64,000 nt of DNA, taken from the NCBI GenBank assembly GCA_963721345.1, contig CAVRIT010000001.1, positions 744,001 through 808,000 on the forward strand, given 5' to 3'. The notes below the pieces were generated by a model. It searched no databases and was not told the origin of the DNA. It saw nothing but the letters and a program-made list of their open reading frames with translations. The DNA comes from JACDAN01 sp963721345. GTDB lineage: Bacteria > Actinomycetota > Thermoleophilia > Gaiellales > Gaiellaceae. Below, in pieces: positions 56,989-64,000 of the stretch. How positions within the stretch are numbered: the stretch's first letter is position 1; each line of letters begins with the position of its first letter. The position numbers and the translations under genes are program-made.

Positions 56989-57954
56989 ATGAGCGTGATG
57001 GTGAAGCGCGTTCTCCTGGCCTCGCCGCGCGGCTACTGCGCGGGCGTCGAGCGGGCGGTCGAGACCGTCGAGCGCCTCCTCGACCTGCACGGGCCGCCGA
57101 TCTATGTGCGCAAGCAGATCGTCCACAACGCACATGTCGTGCGGGAGCTCGAGGAGCGCGGAGCGATCTTCGTCGAGAGCGAGACGGAGGTTCCCGAGGG
57201 CGCAACGGTCGTCCTGTCTGCCCACGGCGTGGCGCCGTCCGTCTACGAGAACGCCGCCGCCCGGAAGCTGCACACGATCGACGCGACCTGCCCACTCGTG
57301 ACGAAGGTGCACGTCGAGGCCCGGCGCTACGCGGCCGAGGGGTACGAGATCGCGCTGATCGGCCACGAGGGGCACGAGGAGGTCGTCGGAACGACCGGCG
57401 AGGCGCCCGACTCGATCGTCCTGGTGCAGACGGTCGAGGACGCGGAGCGCGTCGAGTTCACGGATCCCGAGCGCGTCGCCTACATCACCCAGACGACGCT
57501 GTCGGTGGACGAGACGACCGCGATCATCGCCGTCCTGCGACGCCGCTTTCCTGCGCTCCGCGCGCCGAAACGAGACGACATCTGCTACGCCACCTCGAAC
57601 CGGCAGTGGGCCGTGAAGGACTTGCTCGGCGAGGTCGACCTCCTGCTCGTGATCGGGTCGCGGAACTCGTCCAACTCCAACCGCCTCGTCGAGGTCGCCC
57701 GAGCGGGCGGCGTCGCGGCGCACCTGATCGACGACGAGACGGACATCGACGAGGCGTGGCTCGACGGCGTCGAGTGCGTCGGGATCACGTCGGGCGCCTC
57801 GGCGCCGGAGAAGCTGGTCGAACGGGTCTGTGACTGGTTCCGGGCGCGCGGCGTGGAGTCGATCGAGCCGTACAAGTCCGTCAACGAGGACGTCGTCTTC
57901 CGGCTGCCGGTCGAGCTGCGGCGCGAGCTCGCGCTGGCGGACGCGCAGAACTAG
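56989..57954 (+). CDS. ispH: 4-hydroxy-3-methylbut-2-enyl diphosphate reductase
   Basis: 321 residues. This is the last enzyme of the MEP isoprenoid route; it uses a [4Fe-4S] cluster. The three cluster Cys are in SPRGYCAGVERAVE, IDATCPLVTKVH and DDICYATSNRQWAV. Substrate residues such as IVHNAHVV, LSAHGVAPSVYE and SRNSSNSNRLVEVA are intact. Start is MSVMVKRVLLASPRG; the second Met is also possible. The organism makes isoprenoids by the MEP pathway. Confidence 0.96.
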   Translation: MSVMVKRVLLASPRGYCAGVERAVETVERLLDLHGPPIYVRKQIVHNAHVVRELEERGAIFVESETEVPEGATVVLSAHGVAPSVYENAAARKLHTIDATCPLVTKVHVEARRYAAEGYEIALIGHEGHEEVVGTTGEAPDSIVLVQTVEDAERVEFTDPERVAYITQTTLSVDETTAIIAVLRRRFPALRAPKRDDICYATSNRQWAVKDLLGEVDLLLVIGSRNSSNSNRLVEVARAGGVAAHLIDDETDIDEAWLDGVECVGITSGASAPEKLVERVCDWFRARGVESIEPYKSVNEDVVFRLPVELRRELALADAQN

Positions 57955-57969
57955 GGCGGACGCGCAGTA

Positions 57970-58122
57970 CTAGGGCTTCGGCTTCCGCCGGTCCTTGCCG
58001 GTCCGCCGGTCGTTGCCGGAGCGACGCTCTCCTTCTTCGAGCCGCTGGGCTTCCTTGCGCCGGTCCTCGCCTGAGCGCCGGTCTTTGTCGCTGCGCCGGT
58101 CGCTGTCTCGGCCGCTGCTCAC
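57970..58122 (-). CDS. 50-residue basic protein with DRR repeats
   Basis: The GTG start at 58122 lies 14 bases after the ileS stop. The sequence is built from repeats of S/G-x-D-R-R: SSGRDSDRRSDKDRRSGEDR, then GERRSGNDRRTGKDRRKPKP. Six DRR-type units are visible. It is highly charged, probably disordered, and may bind RNA or DNA. The RBS is weak. A low-complexity but gene-like unit; the repeat could also be chance in high-GC DNA. Confidence 0.45.
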   Translation of the reverse strand: MSSGRDSDRRSDKDRRSGEDRRKEAQRLEEGERRSGNDRRTGKDRRKPKP

Positions 58123-58136
58123 CGCCGCATCATCTC

Positions 58137-61100
58137 TCACACGCGGGCGATTTGGGGCTCCGGATGTCCTCCATCGACACGAATATCGGTTGCCAGGACC
58201 TCGGCCTTGATCCGGTCGGCGTGGGCAAGGAGGTCGGCGTCGGCGGCCGGCAGCGTGAGGACGATCCGGTCGGTGAGCTCCAGCCCCGCGTCCTTGCGCA
58301 TCGAGTTGATCCGGTGGATCAGGTCGAGCACTCGGCCCTCGAGCAGGAGCTCGTCGTCGAGGCGCGTGTCGAGCGCGACGGTGACCCCCTCGTCCGATGC
58401 GAGCGCCCAGCCTTCCTTGCCACGGCGCTCGACGAGGACGTCGTCAGGGCCGAGCTCGTGGCCCGCGGCGCGGAAGCCGCCGTTCACCCGCTCGAACTCG
58501 CCCGCCGCCAGCGCCGCGCGGACAGCGCCGAGGTCTTTGCCGAGGCGCGGCCCGAGCACCGGAAGGTTCGGCTTCACCACCAGCTCCTCCGCCTCGACCT
58601 CGCCCTGCTCGACCTCCTTCACGCGTAGCTCCTCCCGCACCTCCGCGACATGCTCATTCGACAACTCCGCGCCTGCGACGACGAGCCGTCGCAGCGGCTG
58701 GCGCAGCTTCAGGCCGGACCCGGCGCGCGCCTGGTGGCCGAGGCGCACCACGCGCCGCACCTCCTCGATCTCCTTCAGCAGCTTCTCGTCGGCCGGGCCC
58801 GGCTCGGGCCAGGCGGCAAGGAACACTGAGTCCGGCGCGTTTTCCACGGGATTGCGCACCAGCGCTTGCCACAGGTGCTCAGCGAGGAACGGCATCACCG
58901 GAGCGATCACCCGGATCCCCTGGACGAGCGCCCACCAGAGCGTGGAGAACGCGCTCTCGTCGAACGAGTAGAAGCGGCGGCGCGACCGGCGGATGTACCA
59001 GTTCGAGACGTCGTCGACGAAGTCGTCGAAGGCGCGGATCACGTCGACCGTGAGGAAGGCTTCGTATGCGCCTGTCGCCTCGGCGACGAACGACGACGTC
59101 CGCGCGACGAGCCACCGGTCGATAGGCGCCTCAGGATCCGGATCGCGGCCCCACTCGGGCCGGAACCCCTCGATGTTGGCGTAGGTGACGAGGAAGCCGA
59201 CCGAGTTCCAGAGCGTCAGGAGCTTGCGCTTGATCTCCTGCGCCGGCCCGAACCCGAACAGCAGGTTCCGGTCGGGCGGCTGGGCGCAGAACTGCCAGCG
59301 CATGACGTCGGCGCCCATCCGCGCGAAGGCGTCCGGGGCGTCGATCGTGTTCCCCCACGAGCTGTGCATCTCGCGGCCCGTCTCGTCGAGCATCTTCTCG
59401 TAGCCGAGCACCTTCTTGAACGGCGCCTTGCCCGTCAGCACGACGGACATGAAGAGCTGCGAGTAGAACCAGAGGCGGATCTGCTCGCGCATCTCCGAGA
59501 CCCAGTCGGCCGGGAACCACTCCTCCCAGTAGGCGTGGTCGGGGAGATCGGCTTTGGTCAGCCCGCGTGCAGCGCCGGTCGCGTAGCCCTCCGGGATCCA
59601 GTCCGGGTTCTGCCAGCCGAGCGTCGAGAACGGGACGATGCCGGCGTCGAGCCAGACGTCGCCGACCTCGGTGATCCGCGTCACCTTCTCGCCGCACGAC
59701 TCGCACGTGATCACGACGTCGTCGACCCAGGGCCGCCGCAGCTCCTCCAGCCCTTCGAGCCCGCGCACCGCCCGCGTCTCGAGCTCGGGCTTCGAGCCGA
59801 TCACATTCAGCCGGCCGCAGCCGCAGGGGTAGAAGGGGAGCGGCAGGCCGTAGTAGCGGCGCCTGGAGATGTTCCAGTCGCCCATGTTCACGAGCCAGTC
59901 GTCCATCCGCTTGCCCATGTACTCCGGGGTCCACTCGACCTCTGCGTTCGCGTCTCGGAGCTGTTGCCGCAGCTCGCCGACGGCGATGAACCAGTCGTCG
60001 GAGATCCGGAAGATCAGCGGGGTGTGGCAGCGCCAGCACTCGGGATAGCGGTGCTCGTGCAGGCCCGCTTCCACCAGGCGCCCCTGCTCCTCGAGATACC
60101 CGATGATCTGCTCCGCGGCCTCGGCCGTCGAGAGCCCGTGCAGCCAGCCGTACTCGTCGTAGAACCGCCCTGCCTCGTCGACCGGCGTCAGCACCGGGAG
60201 GTCGTGCACCCTGGCGAGCTCGAAGTCCTCGGAGCCGCAACCCGGGGCGATGTGCACGATCCCCGTACCGTCGTCGAGCGTGACGTCCTCCCACGGGATC
60301 ACGCGGTGCTCGACCGCCGCTGCGGGCTCGAGCTCGTCGAACGGCCCCGCGTAGCGCCAGCCGACCAGCTCCTCGCCCCGCTTCCGCTCGAGAAAAGCCT
60401 CCTCCGGATAGCGAGCGATCGAGACCCATTCCCCGTTCTCGCGCCGGCCGTACTCGGCGTCCGGCTTGACCGCGGCAGCGACGTTCGCAGGCAGCGTCCA
60501 CGGGGTCGTCGTCCAGATCACGAGCGCCTCGCCCGGGCGGTCGAGCAACGGGAAGCGGACGAAGAGCGACGGGTCGGCGCGGTCGACGTAGCTGCCGACC
60601 AGCTCGTGCGCCGAGATCGAGGTTCCACAGCGGGGACACCACTCGGTCGAGCGGTGGCCGAGGTAGAGCCAGCCGCGCTCGTGCACGAGCCGCAGGAAGC
60701 GCCAGATGTACTCGATGTTCGTGTCGCTGAAGGTGAAGTAGTCCTTCCCCCAGTCCATCCACTGCCCGAGCCGGATCGAGCCCTCGGTCAGTGCGCGCGA
60801 AGACTCCACGACGACGTCGCGACACCTACGCGCGAACTCGGCAAGGCCGAACTCTTCGATCTCCCGCTTCGAGTTGAGCCCGAGCTGACGCTCGACGCCC
60901 ACCTCGATCCAGAGCCCCTGGCAGTCGAAGCCGTTCTGGTAGCGCTGGTGGAAACCGCGTAGCGCTTTGTAGCGCTGGAGAACGTCCTTCAGCGTCCTGC
61001 CCCAGGCGGTATGCACGCCGAGCACCATCCGGTTCGCCGTCACCGGCCCGTCGATGAAGCTCCACTTCGGCCCGTCGGCGTTTTGCTCCCGCAGCCGGTC

Positions 61101-61196
61101 GAAGATTCGCTCGCGGTCCCACCAGTCGAGGATCTCCTGCTCGAGCGCAGGGTGATCCGGCACGGAAGGAAGCGGTTCGAACACCCGATCGGCCAT
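58137..61196 (-). CDS. ileS: Isoleucyl-tRNA synthetase (long, type-2-like)
   Basis: 1019 residues. The family is clear from FIDGPVTANRMVLGVHTAWG, KALRGFHQRYQNGFDCQGLW, WTTTPWTLPANVAAAV in the editing region and zinc-type Cys clusters (CGCGRLN, CESCGEK). The HIGH site is replaced by GVHT and the KMSKS region reads REMHSSWGN, lacking the second Lys, as in a diverged subgroup of IleRS. Type-2 IleRS enzymes are often mupirocin resistant. It is the longest housekeeping gene in this segment. Confidence 0.95.
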   Translation of the reverse strand: MADRVFEPLPSVPDHPALEQEILDWWDRERIFDRLREQNADGPKWSFIDGPVTANRMVLGVHTAWGRTLKDVLQRYKALRGFHQRYQNGFDCQGLWIEVGVERQLGLNSKREIEEFGLAEFARRCRDVVVESSRALTEGSIRLGQWMDWGKDYFTFSDTNIEYIWRFLRLVHERGWLYLGHRSTEWCPRCGTSISAHELVGSYVDRADPSLFVRFPLLDRPGEALVIWTTTPWTLPANVAAAVKPDAEYGRRENGEWVSIARYPEEAFLERKRGEELVGWRYAGPFDELEPAAAVEHRVIPWEDVTLDDGTGIVHIAPGCGSEDFELARVHDLPVLTPVDEAGRFYDEYGWLHGLSTAEAAEQIIGYLEEQGRLVEAGLHEHRYPECWRCHTPLIFRISDDWFIAVGELRQQLRDANAEVEWTPEYMGKRMDDWLVNMGDWNISRRRYYGLPLPFYPCGCGRLNVIGSKPELETRAVRGLEGLEELRRPWVDDVVITCESCGEKVTRITEVGDVWLDAGIVPFSTLGWQNPDWIPEGYATGAARGLTKADLPDHAYWEEWFPADWVSEMREQIRLWFYSQLFMSVVLTGKAPFKKVLGYEKMLDETGREMHSSWGNTIDAPDAFARMGADVMRWQFCAQPPDRNLLFGFGPAQEIKRKLLTLWNSVGFLVTYANIEGFRPEWGRDPDPEAPIDRWLVARTSSFVAEATGAYEAFLTVDVIRAFDDFVDDVSNWYIRRSRRRFYSFDESAFSTLWWALVQGIRVIAPVMPFLAEHLWQALVRNPVENAPDSVFLAAWPEPGPADEKLLKEIEEVRRVVRLGHQARAGSGLKLRQPLRRLVVAGAELSNEHVAEVREELRVKEVEQGEVEAEELVVKPNLPVLGPRLGKDLGAVRAALAAGEFERVNGGFRAAGHELGPDDVLVERRGKEGWALASDEGVTVALDTRLDDELLLEGRVLDLIHRINSMRKDAGLELTDRIVLTLPAADADLLAHADRIKAEVLATDIRVDGGHPEPQIARV

Positions 61197-61278
61197 GGGT
61201 TCGATTTTACGGAGGGGCGGGAACAGGTCAGCCGCCGCGCTCGTTAGCCTCTCCGAACCTCATTTTCGAAAGGAACCG

Positions 61279-61611
61279 ATGTCCCAAGCCCAAGCAGTGA
61301 CCGAAGCCACGTTCGACCAGGACGTTCTCTCGTCCGACAAGCTCGTGATCGTCGACTTCTGGGCGGAGTGGTGCCAGCCATGTCACATGGTCGAGCCCCA
61401 CCTCCAGAAGATCGCCGAAGAGCGCAGCGACCAGCTGAAGCTCGTCAAGGTCAACATCGACGAGGAGCCCGGCCTCGCTCAGCGCTACGGGATCGCCTCG
61501 ATCCCGGCGATGGTGCTCTTCAAGGACGGCGAGCCCGCGGCGGCCGCGATCGGCGCGCAGCCGAAGTCGGCGCTCGAGCGCTCGCTCGGCCTCGAGCCGG
61601 TCCAGGCATAG
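61279..61611 (+). CDS. trxA: Thioredoxin with WCQPC active site
   Basis: 110 residues from ATG 61279 after AAAGGA. Thioredoxin fold motifs are LVIVDFWAEWCQPCHMVEP, KLVKVNIDEEPGLAQRYGIA and the cis-Pro in SIPAMVLFKDGEPAAA. The active site is CQPC rather than the usual CGPC, which should change redox potential. It is cytoplasmic with no signal peptide. The stop overlaps the next gene. Confidence 0.93.
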   Translation: MSQAQAVTEATFDQDVLSSDKLVIVDFWAEWCQPCHMVEPHLQKIAEERSDQLKLVKVNIDEEPGLAQRYGIASIPAMVLFKDGEPAAAAIGAQPKSALERSLGLEPVQA

Positions 61612-62408
61612 CTTCTCTCTTCATCAATCCGCGCTCGGGCAGTGGTAGTCCGGGCGCGGATGAACTTCGCGACGAGGCGGAGCGTCGCGGGATCGACGTG
61701 CGCGTCCTCGGCTCGGAGGACGATCCGGCCGAGCTGGCTCGCGGCGCCCCCGACGGGCCGCTTGGGATGGCGGGCGGCGACGGGTCGCTCGCCGCGGTGG
61801 CGGAGGTCGCCGTCGAGCGCGACTTGCCGTTCGTCTGTGTCCCGTTCGGGACGAGGAACCACTTCGCGCGCGACCTCGGCCTCGACCGGGACGACCCGGT
61901 CGGCGCGCTCGACGCCTACTCGGGGCAGGAGCGCCGGGTCGACGTCGGCCGGGTTGCCGATCGGTTGTTCCTGAACAACGTCTCGATCGGCGCCTACGCC
62001 GCGCTCGTCCACCGGCGGGAGAAGCACCGGCGACGTCGAAACGCGTTCGCCCAGCTTCGCGCGCTCTACCTCCTCGTCAGGAATCCGGGCGGCGAGCACC
62101 TGACAGTCGACGGCGAGCCGGTCTCGGCGCGGATCGCGTTCGTCGGGAACAACGACTACAAGGTCGAGCTCTTCTCGCTGGGCGAGCGCGAGCGGCTGGA
62201 CGAGGGCCTGCTCCACCTCTACCTCGCGGACAGGTGGCGCCCGAGCACCTGGGACGAGCGCAAGTGCGACCGGCTGACGATCGACTCCGCGCAGCACCGC
62301 GTCAAGGCTGCGATCGACGGCGAGCCCGTCGTGCTGGAGACGCCGCTCGAGTTCTCGATCGAGCCCCGCGCGCTACGCGTGCTCGTCCCGGCGGCGACGC
62401 CAGGCTGA
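61608..62408 (+). CDS. Diacylglycerol/lipid kinase-like protein, probable ATA start
   Basis: About 266 residues. The DAGK/YegS catalytic family is indicated by ASLFINPRSGSGSPGADELR, PLGMAGGDGSLAAVAEVAVE and VPFGTRNHFARDLGLDRDD. The C-terminal beta domain (HLTVDGEPVSARIAFVGNND) matches lipid kinases, so it may phosphorylate a lipid with ATP. The family N-terminus begins at ATA 61608, whose last two bases form the thioredoxin stop (ATAG). No standard start lies nearby in frame. Confidence 0.88.
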   Translation: MASLFINPRSGSGSPGADELRDEAERRGIDVRVLGSEDDPAELARGAPDGPLGMAGGDGSLAAVAEVAVERDLPFVCVPFGTRNHFARDLGLDRDDPVGALDAYSGQERRVDVGRVADRLFLNNVSIGAYAALVHRREKHRRRRNAFAQLRALYLLVRNPGGEHLTVDGEPVSARIAFVGNNDYKVELFSLGERERLDEGLLHLYLADRWRPSTWDERKCDRLTIDSAQHRVKAAIDGEPVVLETPLEFSIEPRALRVLVPAATPG

Positions 62409-62894
62409 GAGGACCTCGCGGATGTGCTCGAACGCGAGCTCGTCCGCGGGAATCTCCTCGGGCGTGAACCAGCGGAACTCGACGACGTCGTCGGCGGGCT
62501 CGGGCGTCCCCTCGCCGATGCGCGCGCTGTAGTAGACGTTCAGCGTCTCGACCGTCCGCTGCTTGTACTCGTACCGGTCCATCCAGACCCCGAGGAGCTC
62601 GGGATCGACGATCGTGACGCCCGCCTCCTCTTGGAGCTCGCGGACGACGCAGTCCTCCGGATGCTCTCCTTCCTCCATGAAGCCTCCGGGGAGGTCGAAC
62701 TTGCCCGCCGCTGGATCCTCCGCGCGGCGGCTGAAGAGCACGCGGCCCTCGTCGTCCCAGACGACCGCGGACGACGTGGCGGCGGAGTGGGCGTACGTGA
62801 CGAAGCCGCACTCGGGACACTCGAAGCGCCCGTCCTCCGGCTTCGCGCTGGTCGCGCAGACCGGGCAGTGCTTCCAGCCATCCAGCTCCCCCAC
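62373..62894 (-). CDS. NUDIX hydrolase with N-terminal zinc ribbon
   Basis: 173 residues from GTG 62894. The zinc ribbon has Cys pairs CPVC and CPEC at residues about 10-30. The Nudix box is GGFMEEGEHPEDCVVRELQE followed by EAG. The substrate is a nucleoside diphosphate derivative, possibly NADH or ADP-ribose as in NudC-like proteins with a ribbon. An ATG at 62936 is also in frame. Its 3' end overlaps the lipid-kinase gene by 36 bases in convergent orientation. Confidence 0.92.
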   Translation of the reverse strand: MGELDGWKHCPVCATSAKPEDGRFECPECGFVTYAHSAATSSAVVWDDEGRVLFSRRAEDPAAGKFDLPGGFMEEGEHPEDCVVRELQEEAGVTIVDPELLGVWMDRYEYKQRTVETLNVYYSARIGEGTPEPADDVVEFRWFTPEEIPADELAFEHIREVLSAWRRRRDEHA

Positions 62895-62914
62895 GCGGCA
62901 ACAATAGGGCTGCC

Positions 62915-63289
62915 TTGCCGCGGCACGTTCCCGCATCCGTGACGGAGCTCTCCCGCGTCGGCCTGCTCGCCGCGCTTCCCGGCGAGCTGCTGCTGAAGCT
63001 GGCGAGCCGGATGCAGCGCGAGGACCTCGGGCCCGGCGCCCCGATCGTCTACGAAGGCGACCAGGGTGAGCGCTTCTACGTCGTGCTCAGCGGGTTGCTC
63101 TCGGTCACCCAGACCGATCGGGGCTTCCGCGGCGTGCTCAAGCCTGGGGACTACTTCGGTGAGGTGGCCCTGGCGATGGACATACCGAGGACGGCGAGCG
63201 TCTCGCCGATGACGCCGGTGACGCTCGCCAGCTGCGACCGCGAGACGTTCGACGAGTACATCAAACCCCTCTTCGCCGCCGACGACTAG
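62915..63289 (+). CDS. Single-domain cyclic nucleotide-binding protein
   Basis: 124 residues from TTG 62915 (GTG 62939 also possible). One cNMP-binding domain: LPGELLLKLASRMQREDLGP, EGDQGERFYVVLSGLLSVTQ, and the phosphate-binding loop KPGDYFGEVALAMDIPRTAS. No DNA-binding helix-turn-helix follows, so it is not a Crp-type regulator but a small adaptor or partner. It is convergent with the class III cyclase gene (stop codons overlap), which may make its ligand. Confidence 0.9.
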   Translation: MPRHVPASVTELSRVGLLAALPGELLLKLASRMQREDLGPGAPIVYEGDQGERFYVVLSGLLSVTQTDRGFRGVLKPGDYFGEVALAMDIPRTASVSPMTPVTLASCDRETFDEYIKPLFAADD

Positions 63290-64000
63290 GTCTTCGCGCC
63301 CTCCGGGAGCGACCAGAGCTTGACCTTGGCCTGACGGCCTCGGACCTCCATCTCGTCCACGAAGATCAGGTCGTCGAGCTGCTGCTGAAGCCGCTCCTTC
63401 ACGGTGTCGGCGAGGAACACGGAGTGCGGCGTCCCCTTCGTCATCCCCTGGAGGCGGGCGGCGGTGTTCGTCGTGTCCCCGATCGCCGTGTACTCGAGCC
63501 GGTTCTCCGCGCCGACCATCCCCGAGACGACGTCGCCGCTGTTCAGCCCGATGCCCATCAGGAACCCGTCGCCGATCTGCTGCTCGCGAAGCCACTCGTT
63601 GAAGCGCGGGAGCCGCACCGCGAGCATCTCGCGGGACGCCGCGATGGCGCGGTCGGCGTGGTCGGCCTGCTCGAGCGGCGCGCCGAAGATGGCCATGATC
63701 CCGTCGCCCTCGTAGGAGACGAGGGTCCCCCCATGCTCCTGGATCGCCTCGGTCATCTCGCCGAGGTAGAAGTTGACGATCTGGATCACCTCCGTGGCGG
63801 GCAGCGCCTCCGAAACGCTCGTGAACCCGCGCAGGTCGGTGAACATCACCGTCGCGTCAACCGTCTCGCCGCCGAGGCGCAGATCCTTGTCCGTTCGCTT
63901 GAGGACGTCCTCGACGACCGCAGCGGGAACGAACCGGGCGAACACGTCGCGGACGCGCTCCCGCTCGAAGGCCGTCAGCAAATAGTGCGATCCAATCGCG
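63286..64000 (-). CDS. Class III adenylate/guanylate cyclase (N-terminus outside window)
   Basis: The visible 238 residues are C-terminal. The catalytic domain starts after a conserved FVPAAVVEDVLKR linker. Metal-binding Asp residues are in DATVMFTDLRGFTSVSEALP and VSYEGDGIMAIFGAP; the transition-state Asn/Arg are in DTTNTAARLQGMTKG. The frame continues upstream past the window edge (AIGSHYLL before TAFERERVRDVF), where a membrane or sensory part is expected. It probably makes cAMP. Only the 3' part can be read. Confidence 0.92.
   Translation of the reverse strand, partial: AIGSHYLLTAFERERVRDVFARFVPAAVVEDVLKRTDKDLRLGGETVDATVMFTDLRGFTSVSEALPATEVIQIVNFYLGEMTEAIQEHGGTLVSYEGDGIMAIFGAPLEQADHADRAIAASREMLAVRLPRFNEWLREQQIGDGFLMGIGLNSGDVVSGMVGAENRLEYTAIGDTTNTAARLQGMTKGTPHSVFLADTVKERLQQQLDDLIFVDEMEVRGRQAKVKLWSLPEGAKT

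Overview
The window is very high G+C DNA, densely packed with genes that often overlap by 4 bases. Gene order suggests a deep-branching actinobacterium, most likely class Thermoleophilia. Evidence is the run tig-clpP-clpX / valS-folC / ndk / mreBCD-mrdA-rodA / rne-rplU-rpmA-obg-nadD-rsfS, which follows the classic actinobacterial order, plus the style of the small secreted and membrane proteins. The class-level placement is inference. No rRNA, IS element, prophage or CRISPR array was seen.

1-5 kb, minus strand: a peptide-export cassette, the most novel item here. Three small genes (4425-4586, 4173-4343, 3937-4110) encode peptides of 53-57 residues with a double-glycine leader (D-L-[DE]-V ... 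D-[VI]-A-G-G). They are followed by a probable peptidyl-prolyl isomerase and a HetC-like exporter with two cyclic-nucleotide-binding domains, a C39 leader peptidase, a membrane domain and an ATPase domain. Two of the precursors share a perfect 70-bp direct repeat covering RBS and leader, while their cores differ.

5-23 kb: a CDF metal exporter, a DUF6328-like membrane protein, a BON protein, a GGDEF diguanylate cyclase, a Pro/Asp-rich envelope protein, 2-oxoglutarate dehydrogenase E1, a membrane histidine kinase, and a four-gene overlapping operon of two large FtsX-type permeases and two ABC ATPases, one ATPase with an AbrB-like tail.

23-45 kb: a long minus-strand housekeeping block (valS, folC, ndk, a methyltransferase, maf, mreB, mreC, mreD, mrdA, rodA, rne, rplU, rpmA, obg, nadD, rsfS, tRNA-Ala) covering translation, ribosome assembly and cell elongation. 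Next to it are tig-clpP-clpX and one inserted plus-strand collagen-like secreted protein.

45-64 kb: six tRNA genes scattered among single genes (TetR, SnoaL-like, hydroxyacid dehydrogenase, two CAP proteins, AI-2E-type permease, cyclophilin, CtaG-like, PAS protein). Then come a 1244-residue multi-GAF histidine kinase with its response regulator, ispH, ileS, thioredoxin, a lipid-kinase-like protein, a NUDIX hydrolase, a small cyclic-nucleotide-binding protein and a class III nucleotidyl cyclase cut by the window edge. The cyclase and the cNMP-binding domains of the exporter suggest cAMP signalling in this organism.

Two cautions apply. At least four genes carry a single-base frameshift (C39 exporter, PPIase, valS, AI-2E permease), with a fifth likely at a C homopolymer in the Pro/Asp-rich gene. 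Because valS is normally essential, assembly indels are the simplest explanation. Separately, several genes have homology-supported N-termini without ATG/GTG/TTG (nadD and a dehydrogenase CTG, lipid kinase ATA, CtaG ATC, folC none), so either rare start codons are used or more base errors exist.
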